Assembly: GCF_004569635.1 (NCBI RefSeq)
Contig: NZ_SPOZ01000004.1
Span: 1-64,000 of the forward strand
Source of the DNA: Streptococcus sp. LYSM12
GTDB taxonomy: Bacteria > Bacillota > Bacilli > Lactobacillales > Streptococcaceae
Length of the DNA stretch: 64,000 nucleotides
Direction of reading: 5' to 3'
Each line of letters starts with the position of its first letter. Within the stretch, counting starts at the first letter, position 1. A program made the translations under genes and the position numbers. Below are positions 19,734 through 27,904 of this stretch, piece by piece. The notes beneath the pieces were generated by a model. It did not search any database and was not told where the DNA came from. It was given only the letters and a program-made list of their open reading frames with translations.

Positions 19734-20399
19734 CTACCCCCAAATACGGCGGATCTCATCCTTAAAGGCACGCGCTGCAGCAGCGGGATCTTTTGCCTCT
19801 GTAATACCACGACCAGCAATGAAAGTATAAACATCCACCCCTTCAAAGAGTTTCAAGGTATCAATATCAAGCCCACCTGTGACAGACACACGAAAACCCA
19901 TGTCAATCAATTTTTTCACCTTATTCAAGTCTTTTTCACCCCAAGTTTCACCCGCAAGAAGAGCATCTCGAGATTGATGATAAATCGCTTGAGAAATCCC
20001 TGCATCCAGCCACATTTGAGCATGGTCATAAGTCCAATCCCCATAAAGTTCTACCTGGATTTCTCCCTTATCCCCCCGAACTTCTTGAATGGCTTTCAAT
20101 GCTGCTTTCATGGTTGGAATAGTCGCTGAACAAATACAAGTCATCCAATCCGCACCACGCACCGCATTGTTCTTCGCAACCGTACCCCCAGCATCAGCAC
20201 ACTTAGTATCGGCTACGATAATCTTATCTGGAAAGAGGTTGCGTAGCACCTCTACCAACTCGCTCCCAACTTGGAGCAAGCAAACCGTTCCTGCCTCAAT
20301 CACATCAACCTCATGGCCAACGGACACTGCCGCCTTAATCGCACCCTGCAAATCTGAATGATCAAGGGCAACCTGTAAATTTGGAATATGTTTTGTCAT
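19734..20399 (-). CDS. ulaD: 3-keto-L-gulonate-6-phosphate decarboxylase
   Basis: 221 residues of the OMP decarboxylase superfamily. It converts 3-keto-L-gulonate 6-phosphate to L-xylulose 5-phosphate plus CO2. NLQVALDHSDL at the N-terminus, the metal/catalytic motif IIVADTKCADAG, and the C-terminal phosphate loop FIAGRGIT are typical. Repeat block R2 (about 880 bp) separates it from ulaC, although both are on the same strand. Confidence 0.94.
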   Translation of the reverse strand: MTKHIPNLQVALDHSDLQGAIKAAVSVGHEVDVIEAGTVCLLQVGSELVEVLRNLFPDKIIVADTKCADAGGTVAKNNAVRGADWMTCICSATIPTMKAALKAIQEVRGDKGEIQVELYGDWTYDHAQMWLDAGISQAIYHQSRDALLAGETWGEKDLNKVKKLIDMGFRVSVTGGLDIDTLKLFEGVDVYTFIAGRGITEAKDPAAAARAFKDEIRRIWG

Positions 20400-20417
20400 A
20401 CTAATCTCTTTTCTAAA

Positions 20418-20939
20418 CTAAGATACAAGGGCGTGAAGCAACTCCTAGACAAAATAGGCAATCGAAGCAGGTTGGCTTGCAACCAATGAGATTGGTCTTT
20501 TTGTCAAAGAGTTGTAGCCCGCGTTCAATTACATCAAGATACAAGGGCGTATAAAAAGCGAATGAAAAATAGGAAATACGACGAGGAAGCTTCTGCTTCT
20601 AGGAGTATTTATACCTAAAGGTAGCCGTAGCCGTAAGCGAACATAATTCGCAACGGCTTCGTCTCTTTTTTACACAGCTTTTAGCCCGAGTTCAATTACA
20701 TCAAGATACAAGGGCGTATAAAAAGCGAATGTACCCTGTGTCTAAGAAACTCTCCGCTGGATAGTTTCTTCCATATCTGTAAAGCAGGCACAACCTGCAA
20801 CAGCTACGGTAAAAGTAGAAAATCTGGCGAGTGAAAAGCTCCAATGGAGCTTTTCAGCCTATTCTCTGCTTTCTAGTTGTTAAGCTCAGAGACCCGTATA
20901 TCCAGAGGTAGACTATACCTTTGGAGCAACTAAAATTTG
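20418..20939. repeat. Repeat block R2, proximal part (inverted relative to R1)
   Basis: Non-coding sequence between ulaD and ulaC. It contains several segments that are reverse complements of R1, for example AAGATACAAGGGCGT, the stretch around GATAGTTTCTTCCATATCTG, and the segment around GTTGGCTTGCAACCAATGAG. It splits the ula operon. Confidence 0.8.
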
Positions 20940-21272
20940 CAACGGCTTCGTTCCCCTAAAGGGAGCCATATCCGTAAGTGAACATAGTTCACAACGGCTT
21001 CGTCCCCCTAAAGGGAGCCATATCCGTAAGTGAACGTAGTTCGCAATGGCTTCGTCCCCCTAAAGGGAGCCATATCCGTAAGTGAACGTAGTTCGCAATG
21101 GCTTCGCCCCCCTAAAGGGAGCCATATCCGTAAGTGAACATAGTTCACAACGGCTTCATCCCCCTAAAGGGAGCCATATCCGTAAGTGAACGTAGTTCGC
21201 AATGGCTTCGTCCCCCTAAAGGGAGCCATATCCGTAAGTGAACGTAGTTCGCAATGGCTTCGCCCCTTTTTC
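20940..21272 (-). repeat. 52-bp tandem array in repeat block R2
   Basis: CTAAAGGG occurs at 20956, 21008, 21060, 21112, 21164 and 21216, six units at an exact 52-bp period. The unit is the reverse complement of the R1 unit with a few substitutions (CATATCCGTAAGTGAACGTA). No spacers are present. The array ends just before the ulaC stop. Confidence 0.88.
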
Positions 21273-21313
21273 GCATAGAGTTTAGGGCGTGTTCCATAGT
21301 CAAAATAACTATA

Positions 21314-21799
21314 TTATGAGTCTAAATCCAATCCTTCAAGATATGGACTATTTTTAGACTCTTCTACCATGGCAAGAACTTCTTCTTCTGACTGGCAATT
21401 CACCAAGCGCTCGATAGAATTTTCCAATTCAAAGAGGGCAATAATTTGCGGAATCGCAACAGATGTATGAATATCTGAACTTGTCGCAGCAAGCGTTAAA
21501 AGAACACTGACTTCCTTACCGTCTGAAAATACAACCGGTTTTGTCAAGGTAATAAGAGCAAAGGCATCACGTACCACACCTGCTTCTGGACGAGCATGTG
21601 GCATAGCCATACCTGGCATCAAGATATAGTACGGACCGTATTCATTCGTCGATTCAATAATCGCATGATAATACTCTTCTGTAACCGCTCCGCTTTCAAT
21701 CAAGGGGGCAACTGCTAAGCGCACTGCTTCTTCCCAAGTTTCTGCTGTCAAGCCAAGACGGATTGACTGGTTTTCTGTAAAGGCTTTTTTCAAATTCAT
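21314..21799 (-). CDS. ulaC: PTS L-ascorbate EIIA component
   Basis: 161 residues. The phosphorylated histidine is in MPHARPEAGV (about residue 68). It transfers phosphate from HPr to UlaB. GAGGAGAAG ribosome site. Last gene before the R2 repeats. Confidence 0.93.
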   Translation of the reverse strand: MNLKKAFTENQSIRLGLTAETWEEAVRLAVAPLIESGAVTEEYYHAIIESTNEYGPYYILMPGMAMPHARPEAGVVRDAFALITLTKPVVFSDGKEVSVLLTLAATSSDIHTSVAIPQIIALFELENSIERLVNCQSEEEVLAMVEESKNSPYLEGLDLDS

Positions 21800-21875
21800 A
21801 TAGCTTCTCCTCTGCTTTTATCTGGGAGTGTTCATCCCAGCCTCTAAATCATTACTATTTATGCTCAAAGAGTCA

Positions 21876-22154
21876 CTATAAAACTTCTTGCAATTTTGCC
21901 TTAATCTCGTTATCGTCCATGAGGTTGTCAAGACCGACTAATTTACCATTAGTCCGTCCCTGCAGTTCATCAATCAAATGAACAGAAGCAATAACAATAT
22001 CGTACCCTGCCGCAAGGCCTTTTGCCTCACCCACGCTACAAGAGTTAACCGTAAAATCACTTTGACCAAGATTACGAAGGGCATTTTCCACCTTCATCTT
22101 AATCACCATAGATGAGCCCATACCGTTTCCACATGCTGTCAATACTTTAACCAT
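21876..22154 (-). CDS. ulaB: PTS L-ascorbate EIIB component
   Basis: 92 residues. The active cysteine is in TACGNGMGSSMVIKMK near the N-terminus. I start at MVKVLTACG because AGGAGG is placed 7 nt upstream. A 45-nt longer frame has no ribosome site. Confidence 0.93.
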   Translation of the reverse strand: MVKVLTACGNGMGSSMVIKMKVENALRNLGQSDFTVNSCSVGEAKGLAAGYDIVIASVHLIDELQGRTNGKLVGLDNLMDDNEIKAKLQEVL

Positions 22155-22438
22155 TTTCTTTTCCTCCTGATGAATGATTGTTAATTTCTGAAAATACAAA
22201 CTGATTGCTTAATGCTATTTTTTGAGTCTTCTTATACTATGCAAATGTGAGTCAACTTCCACCAGTCCAATAGACTAGATGATGAGGTTTTCCTCTTCAT
22301 CTCCAATCGCCGATAAGCATTTTGAAGCCAAGCTTTCAAAGTCTCGCTATTGCAAATCCCTCTCACTACAGCTCACTTCTTCAACCTAGCTAACTGAAAC
22401 TATTTCAGATGCCTTATAGGATTTTTGATGAGTGAGAT
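22155..22438. other. Gap between ulaA and ulaB
   Basis: 284 bp without a gene, unusually long for adjacent ulaA and ulaB. I see no repeat or regulatory element here that I can name. Confidence 0.4.
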
Positions 22439-23890
22439 TTATTCTTGGGCTTCTCCACGATAATACGCTTCTTTGTCTTTAGCTCTAGCAAATTGGATTT
22501 GCGGAATTGCAAGGAAGAGCACACATACCAAGATATACCCAATAATACCCAGCGCTTGGAAGAGATAGCCAAATCCTAACCACGGAACTTCAAAGTCAAT
22601 ATTTCCATGGTAGCCACCGTAAGCTGCCAAATCAAGTAGGGCAACACAAGCAGCACCCAGAGCTACTTGAAGCACACCTGAGATAAAGGATAAAATAACC
22701 GCTGCTTTCCAGCCACCGCGCTTATCTGCATAAACCGCAATCGCTGCATTGTCAAAGAATACTGGTACAAAACCAGTTATGATGAGGACTGGATTCTTAA
22801 AGACAATCAACAGTACAATAGTAATAAGTTGTCCGATCAATCCAAAGGCAAAGCCAGAAAGTACCGCATTCGGAGAGCCAAAACCGTAAGAAGCTGCAAC
22901 GTCTACCGCTGGGAATGACCCTGGAAGAAGTTTACTTGAAATACCTTGGAAAGCATTCGTCAATTCAGTCACGAACATCCGTACCCCTTGCATCAAGATA
23001 AAGAGGTATACAGAGAATGTAAAGGCTGTTTGGATAATGTACATGTAGAAGTCTTGCTTTGCAGGATTGAACGGCGTTCCTGAGGTAATGACTTCTTTAT
23101 TGGCCATCACTTCTGGACCTAAGACTAAAAGAATGGTACCAAAGAAGATTAACATCAAGGTTGCAGAAGCAACCACTGTATCGTGGAAAATAGACAAGAA
23201 TTTTGGCAATTTCAAGTTATCCAAGTTTTCTTCTTTTTTACCGAGTTTTCCAGCAATCTTATCAACAAACCAAATGGCAAATTGTTGTTGGTGTCCGATA
23301 GCAAAGCCACCTCCACCTGTCAAGCGTTGAGTAGCTTCTACAGTCATATTCGAGCTGACTGCCCAGTAAAGACCACAGATGATTCCGATAGCTGTCACAC
23401 CAAAACCGTTGCGTAATTGCGGAATAAGAAAGAGTACCATAAGCGAAATCGTCGCTGCTTGTTGAACCATGATATGACCTGTGATGAATAAGGTTCGAAC
23501 CTTGGTAATCTTACGAAGAGCAACAAGTAAAATATTAATCCCAAACCCTATCAATAGCGCTGTTGTCGCTGCTCCAACAAAGTCTGGAAACATTTCTTGA
23601 ATTTTAGTGTTGGCTGCCGTCAATCCAAAGTAAGGATCGATAACGGCTGCACCAATATTAAACTTAAAATTGAGCGCTGCAAGGATTGGTCGGAAAGTTG
23701 TCACCAGACCTCCTGCTGCTACGTTCAAAATCATATACCCGACCGTTGCCTTCACAAATCCTGCAAAGATATCGTGTCCCGGCTTTTTCAAGAGGGCATA
23801 ACCAACAAGGACCAAAAGTCCGACGAAGAAGGCTGGATTCTGCAAAATATTTTGCGAAAACCAATCAAGAATGTTCTTCAAAATCTCCAT
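22439..23890 (-). CDS. ulaA: PTS L-ascorbate EIIC permease
   Basis: 483 residues, polytopic membrane protein of the UlaA/SgaT family. It imports ascorbate as ascorbate 6-phosphate with UlaB and UlaC. Hydrophobic segments include FFVGLLVLVGYALL (about 20), MVLFLIPQL (about 150) and the C-terminal GIIGYILVCVLFLAIP. It is the first gene of the ula operon, with a cre-like site and the shared 41-bp element upstream. Confidence 0.94.
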   Translation of the reverse strand: MEILKNILDWFSQNILQNPAFFVGLLVLVGYALLKKPGHDIFAGFVKATVGYMILNVAAGGLVTTFRPILAALNFKFNIGAAVIDPYFGLTAANTKIQEMFPDFVGAATTALLIGFGINILLVALRKITKVRTLFITGHIMVQQAATISLMVLFLIPQLRNGFGVTAIGIICGLYWAVSSNMTVEATQRLTGGGGFAIGHQQQFAIWFVDKIAGKLGKKEENLDNLKLPKFLSIFHDTVVASATLMLIFFGTILLVLGPEVMANKEVITSGTPFNPAKQDFYMYIIQTAFTFSVYLFILMQGVRMFVTELTNAFQGISSKLLPGSFPAVDVAASYGFGSPNAVLSGFAFGLIGQLITIVLLIVFKNPVLIITGFVPVFFDNAAIAVYADKRGGWKAAVILSFISGVLQVALGAACVALLDLAAYGGYHGNIDFEVPWLGFGYLFQALGIIGYILVCVLFLAIPQIQFARAKDKEAYYRGEAQE

Positions 23891-23942
23891 TCTATTGTCT
23901 CCTTTTCTTTATTTTTTATTTTCTTACCCTCATTATATTCTT

Positions 23943-23956
23943 TGCAAGCGCATACA
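23943..23956 (+). promoter_or_regulatory. cre-like site upstream of ulaA
   Basis: TGCAAGCGCATACA matches 12 of 14 consensus positions and lies 4 bp from the 41-bp ula element. The corresponding gap at ulaG is 14 bp, a difference of about one helical turn. Confidence 0.5.
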
Positions 23957-23959
23957 AAA

Positions 23960-24000
23960 AGACCAAATAAAACACAGGAATGTGTTCACATTTGGACTGT
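23960..24000. promoter_or_regulatory. Operator-like element shared with ulaG (copy upstream of ulaA)
   Basis: AGACCAAATAAAACACAGG to CACATTTGGACTGT, 37 of 41 positions identical to 15932-15972. It has the same nested palindromes and lies upstream of the first gene of the ula operon. Confidence 0.65.
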
Positions 24001-24009
24001 ACTTGATCA

Positions 24010-24115
24010 TATAGTCTTTTAGTGTACTTTTAGTACTAGGCAAGGAGCTGCAGGCTGTACTAGAGTACGGCAAAGCGAGTGAACGAAGGAACAAAAGAGA
24101 AACGAAATGACTATA
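24010..24115 (+). mobile_element. RUP-like MITE, copy 6
   Basis: 106 bp, very similar to copy 1, TATAGTCTTTTAGTGTAC at one end and AAACGAAATGACTATA at the other. It lies between the ulaA operator and the pgi terminator. Confidence 0.7.
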
Positions 24116-24258
24116 TAAGACTAGAAAGCACGATTAAGCTCCTCCTCAAGATAGAAATAAGCACTCATACTCGGATGTTTTTTCCAATACATCGTCTAAA
24201 TCTATGTGGAAAAACTCCTCTCCACTGCATTGTCATCAATAAAGTCTTCAAACCAAAC

Positions 24259-24283
24259 TAAAAAACCAACCATTTGGTTGGTT
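24259..24283 (-). terminator. Terminator of pgi
   Basis: On the minus strand a 9-bp stem AACCAACCA/TGGTTGGTT is followed by six T residues. It lies about 20 nt after the pgi stop. Confidence 0.85.
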
Positions 24284-24303
24284 CTATGCTTTCTATTGAG
24301 GAA

Positions 24304-25653
24304 TTAAAGACGGGCGTTCAACTCTGCTCCCAACTCTTCAAAACCTGGTTTTCCAAGGAGGGCAAACATGTTTTTCTTGTAGGCTTCTACTCCTGGTTGG
24401 TCAAATGGATTTACGCCATTGAGATAACCTGAAAGAGCAATCGCAAGTTCAAAGAAGTAGATTGTATACCCAAGTGTAAACTCATCTTGCTGTGGTAGAG
24501 TGACAAACATGTTTGGTACTCCACCATCTGTATGCGCAAGAAGCACACCGTCGGTTGCCTTTTTATTCACGAAATCAACATCTTTTCCTTGAAGATAGCC
24601 GAGTCCGTCCAAGTCTTCTGATAGTTCTGGAATCAAGATATTTTTTCTTGGATTATCGACACGGATGACTGTTTCAAAGAGGTTACGATAGCCTTCTTGA
24701 ATAAATTGACCAAGTGAGTGTAAGTCGGTTGAGAAGTTCGCTGAAGTTGGGTAAATACCTTTTTGATCCTTACCTTCTGATTCACCAGCTAGTTGTTTCC
24801 ACCATTCGCTAAAGTATTGCAATGATGGCTCATAATTGGCTAAGATTTCAGTCACGTAGCCTTTTCTGTAAAGGATATTGCGAACAACAGCATATTGGTA
24901 AGCTTCGTTTTCTGCAATCTTGTCAGAAGCATAATCCTTGCGCGCCGCATTCGCCCCCTCCATAAGAGCTGTAATGTCTGCTCCTGATGCTGCAATCGGA
25001 AGCAATCCTACCGCTGTCAAAACAGAGAAACGTCCACCGACATTGTCGGGAACAACGAATGTTTCCCAACCATTTGCATCAGCTTCTACCTTAACAGCTC
25101 CACGCTCACGGTCAGTGGTTGCGTAAATACGTTTATTAGCTTCCTCTTGACCGTATTTTTTCACAAGCAATTCTTTAAAGACACGGAATGCAATCGCAGG
25201 CTCGGTGGTTGTACCTGATTTTGAGATTACATTGACTGAGAACTCTTTGTCTGCCACATACTCTACCAAATCAGCCAAATAGCTAGATGAGATTGAGTTG
25301 CCTGCATATAAAATTTGTGGTGCTTTACGCTCTTCTTTGCTCTGCAAGTTTACAAAAGAAGTATTCAAGAAATCAATCGCTGCTTTTGCACCGAGATAAG
25401 AACCACCGATTCCAATAACCACCAATACATCACTATCTGATTGGATTTTTGCTGCAGCTTCTTTAATACGAGCAAATTCATCTTTGTCATAGTTTTCTGG
25501 TAAATCAAGCCAGCCAAGCATCTCAGCTCCTGCTCCAGTACCGTTCCGCAAGTCCGCATCAAGTGCTGTCACTTGGCTTTGTAAAAACTCCAATTCCGTT
25601 GGAGCAACAAATTGTCCCAAAACTTTTGAATAATCAAATTGGATATGTGCCAT
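24304..25653 (-). CDS. pgi: Glucose-6-phosphate isomerase
   Basis: 449 residues, normal for Firmicutes. It interconverts glucose 6-phosphate and fructose 6-phosphate. The N-terminal sugar-isomerase domain shows [15 protein letters not shown] and [24 protein letters not shown] is the family signature. It has its own terminator, an ATGGAGG ribosome site and a cre-like sequence (TGATAACGCTTTAT, 25685-25698) upstream. Confidence 0.97.
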   Translation of the reverse strand: MAHIQFDYSKVLGQFVAPTELEFLQSQVTALDADLRNGTGAGAEMLGWLDLPENYDKDEFARIKEAAAKIQSDSDVLVVIGIGGSYLGAKAAIDFLNTSFVNLQSKEERKAPQILYAGNSISSSYLADLVEYVADKEFSVNVISKSGTTTEPAIAFRVFKELLVKKYGQEEANKRIYATTDRERGAVKVEADANGWETFVVPDNVGGRFSVLTAVGLLPIAASGADITALMEGANAARKDYASDKIAENEAYQYAVVRNILYRKGYVTEILANYEPSLQYFSEWWKQLAGESEGKDQKGIYPTSANFSTDLHSLGQFIQEGYRNLFETVIRVDNPRKNILIPELSEDLDGLGYLQGKDVDFVNKKATDGVLLAHTDGGVPNMFVTLPQQDEFTLGYTIYFFELAIALSGYLNGVNPFDQPGVEAYKKNMFALLGKPGFEELGAELNARL

Positions 25654-25684
25654 TCTAAATCCTCCATTTTTTCTATATAGCTAA

Positions 25685-25698
25685 TGATAACGCTTTAT
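25685..25698. promoter_or_regulatory. cre-like site upstream of pgi
   Basis: Read on the minus strand, ATAAAGCGTTATCA matches 12 of 14 cre positions, 31 nt before the pgi start. Confidence 0.4.
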
Positions 25699-25837
25699 TG
25701 AATTTTTTTCAAGGAAATTCTATATTTTCATTCATTTTCATAAAATACTTGGCGCATTTTCTTAAAATTGTGAAAAAATCACATATTTTCTAATTTATAC
25801 AGGATCTAAGGCCCCTTTAAAAAGTTAGAAAAAATAC

Positions 25838-25914
25838 AAAAAGAGCACACACCCGACATCGCTTAGGGCTGCTGGATTCCTCCCCTGACCCGCTTCACGC
25901 ACTGATGTTGCTCC
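25838..25914 (-). ncRNA. ffs: Small bacterial signal recognition particle RNA
   Basis: About 77 nt. The conserved apical loop reads GGTCAGGGGAGGAATCCAGC then AGCCCTAAGCG, matching the SRP domain IV internal-loop motifs. The 5' GGAGCAACATC pairs with the 3' GGTGTGTGCTC, and a T-run follows. The RNA scaffolds Ffh for co-translational membrane targeting. Its promoter is directly upstream (25922-25949). In many Firmicutes ffs lies next to tadA; here the ICE separates them. Confidence 0.92.
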
Positions 25915-25921
25915 ACCTAGT

Positions 25922-25949
25922 ATTATACCATAAATCTCAGATTGTGCAA
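25922..25949 (-). promoter_or_regulatory. Promoter of ffs
   Basis: On the minus strand TTGCAC (25944-25949), 16-bp spacer ending TGG, TATAAT (25922-25927, extended -10). The end of the ICE lies only 7 bp upstream of the -35 box. Confidence 0.85.
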
Positions 25950-25956
25950 TCATTTT

Positions 25957-25989
25957 CATCCGAATGTATGTGTCTGAATTTTTGGGAAA
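25957..25989 (+). repeat. ICE left terminal inverted repeat
   Basis: Begins CATCCGAATGTATGTGTCTG and ends TTTTGGGAAA. Read inward it matches the inward reading of the right end at 61544-61577 with three substitutions and three single-base gaps. Confidence 0.7.
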
Positions 25990-26073
25990 GTCCAACTAAC
26001 CCTTATAACCTAAGAAAACTCTAGGTTCTTTATCCGAAAAAAGACTGAAACAAAGTTTTTCCTTTGCCCAGTC

Positions 26074-26186
26074 TTGACGAGATTGTTCACTATGTGTTAC
26101 AATTTTTTTAGACTGATTAAGCAAAGTTCTAGTTTGCCTTAATCGGTGGTGTAGGAGTTCCTGCTTCTACACCTTTTTCGTTTTTT
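26074..26186 (+). ncRNA. Candidate small RNA at the left end of the ICE
   Basis: Promoter TTGACG (26074-26079), 18-bp spacer, TACAAT (26098-26103). The predicted transcript of about 75 nt from near 26110 folds into two hairpins: GATTAAGCAAA with TTTGCCTTAATC (26115-26144), and GGTGTAG with CTACACC (26148-26173). The second is followed by a T-run (26174-26186). It has no open frame and is convergent with the transposase gene. It could be a small RNA, or only a terminator for the transposase. Confidence 0.45.
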
Positions 26187-26303
26187 GATATTATCATTGT
26201 ACCACCATTTAGGCAAAAAAGCAAATATCTTCTATGCAAATCATGCAAAAAACACCCCTAAAAATGACTATTTTAGCGGTTTGCTCTTGTTTACGAGGTT
26301 TAT

Positions 26304-27599
26304 CTATGTCCATCGCCTACGCTTGACAACCATCGCCTTATGTGGTGAACGATTGACCAAATGACCTGCGCTAAAACGTCTATCTTTAAAGGCTTCATAC
26401 CGATCCCGCCAATCACCAAAAAAGAGCTCCTCTAATTGCTCCACTCGTTCTAAGAGAATCATTCTAGCCATGGCACAAGCTCCTTGAATCGACCAGTACA
26501 TACCCCGATGTTTCATGCGATACGTCACTTTACGGTGCTGACTCTCCATCACACCAATACCATGTGAAGATAGACCTCTTAGTTTAGGTGGTTTAGTCTC
26601 CTTAAAATTTCTAAGCAGCTTTTGACGAAAGACCGTGAAACGCTCATACTCGTCTTCGTTTTGAATGAGGGACTCAATCGTATCAAATACCGTCTCAAGT
26701 AAGGCCTTTTGATGAGTTTGGATTGCCTTAAAAGCTAATGTCTGGAGCGAGTCGGGATAAGGCTTCAGGAAAGTTTTGAGTTTCTCATTGAGATGGTAAG
26801 CATCCCAAAAATGTTCATGGTGCCTAATCCCTAAAGCCTTCTTGATTTCCTGAAAAGCTCGCTTCGTGTAGCCCTTGCCATTATCTGAGTTAGTGATCAG
26901 AATAGTGTTATCTGTTATCTCAAAATGGTTGTAGAGATAGTCTAGTAATTCTTCTTTGGCTCGTTCATAGTTTACATGGATAATTTCATGCTTGTTTTGT
27001 AAAATATAGCGACTATTCCCTACTTTCTTAACTCCCGTATGAATGAGAAAATGGGCTAGTTCCGTATTATGCCGCTCATCACCTCCAGATGTTGTTTTGA
27101 CCATCACCCCGTCTCCCTCCAGGTAAATTTTGTCTACCTGGATTTTTTGCGGTTGCTCCTCTTCCATGAAAAACCGATAGCGTTCCTTTTCTGAAAATAG
27201 TCGCCCTGCTGTCTTTACTGCTTTTAAGACAGCGTCTTTCGTCACGTCCAGGTGGTAAGCAATTTGGATGGTCCGACAAACCTCACGATACGATAAGACA
27301 GAGGCGTGTCTAGCCATGTGAAAAATCAATTCAGGAGAATAGCGCATATAGGGTTTTAAGCCTAACCACTCATCGACGGGATAGTGTGTTTCTTTCCCTT
27401 TTCGCCATCGGCTTCTAGCAAAAGCTATTTCTCCAAAAGTAAAGAGAACCGTTCTCTCACTACTATCTACTCGCTTATAACCATGTTGTCGCATAATAGG
27501 AGCTACTTGTTCATCATAGTCTCTAATCCATTTCAAAAACTCCTTCTCACGCTGTCTAGCCATCTCAATCACAAAAGTTTTCTCATCAAATCTAACCAT
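26304..27599 (-). CDS. ISLre2-family (UPF0236, mutator superfamily) DDE transposase, probably the ICE transposase
   Basis: 431 residues. Family motifs: EKTFVIEMARQREKEFL at the N-terminus, the first catalytic Asp in YLEGDGVMVK, NSDNGKGYTKRAFQEI, HHEHFWDAYHLNEKL, and the C-terminal SHGIGVMESQHRKVTYRMK. It cuts and joins the element's ends. It lies about 315 bp inside the left terminal repeat and beside the mobilisation genes, as expected for the transposition module of a TnGBS element. A free-standing IS inserted by chance is the alternative, but I saw no separate pair of IS ends around it. Confidence 0.85.
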   Translation of the reverse strand: MVRFDEKTFVIEMARQREKEFLKWIRDYDEQVAPIMRQHGYKRVDSSERTVLFTFGEIAFARSRWRKGKETHYPVDEWLGLKPYMRYSPELIFHMARHASVLSYREVCRTIQIAYHLDVTKDAVLKAVKTAGRLFSEKERYRFFMEEEQPQKIQVDKIYLEGDGVMVKTTSGGDERHNTELAHFLIHTGVKKVGNSRYILQNKHEIIHVNYERAKEELLDYLYNHFEITDNTILITNSDNGKGYTKRAFQEIKKALGIRHHEHFWDAYHLNEKLKTFLKPYPDSLQTLAFKAIQTHQKALLETVFDTIESLIQNEDEYERFTVFRQKLLRNFKETKPPKLRGLSSHGIGVMESQHRKVTYRMKHRGMYWSIQGACAMARMILLERVEQLEELFFGDWRDRYEAFKDRRFSAGHLVNRSPHKAMVVKRRRWT

Positions 27600-27639
27600 A
27601 CCATTATTATACTGAAAATATTAGGATTTTTTCAGAAAA

Positions 27640-27840
27640 TCATCGACTTTTTAAATGCTCTTCCCTTTCCTTTAAAAAAGCGTCAATATCCTTCTGACAC
27701 TGTTGAAGCTCCTCTTTTGACATATTTGGGGATATCAGTGCATCTAATAAAGCCTGTCTGAGATCTTGCAAGCCACCATCTATAAAAAGACATCTTGCCA
27801 CTGACTTATTTTCTGTATCTAGTTGATTTGCATCCTTCAT
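27640..27840 (-). CDS. Small hypothetical ICE protein
   Basis: 66 residues starting MKDANQLDTENKSVARCLF, with an AAGGAG ribosome site. Soluble, ending in a charged helix (KEELQQCQKDIDAFLKERE). It is the last gene of the mobilisation group before the transposase. No family recognised. Confidence 0.55.
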   Translation of the reverse strand: MKDANQLDTENKSVARCLFIDGGLQDLRQALLDALISPNMSKEELQQCQKDIDAFLKEREEHLKSR

Positions 27841-27904
27841 TGACTGTCTCCTTGTTCTTTTTCTGTTATTATACACTAATATCAAAAAGATGTCTCAATA
27901 ACTA

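Noticed and set aside
26304..27599. Independent ISLre2 insertion that removed the ICE integrase
   Set aside because: No separate IS ends or target duplication were seen around it, and the ICE termini are inverted repeats as expected for a transposase-driven element. It remains the main alternative.
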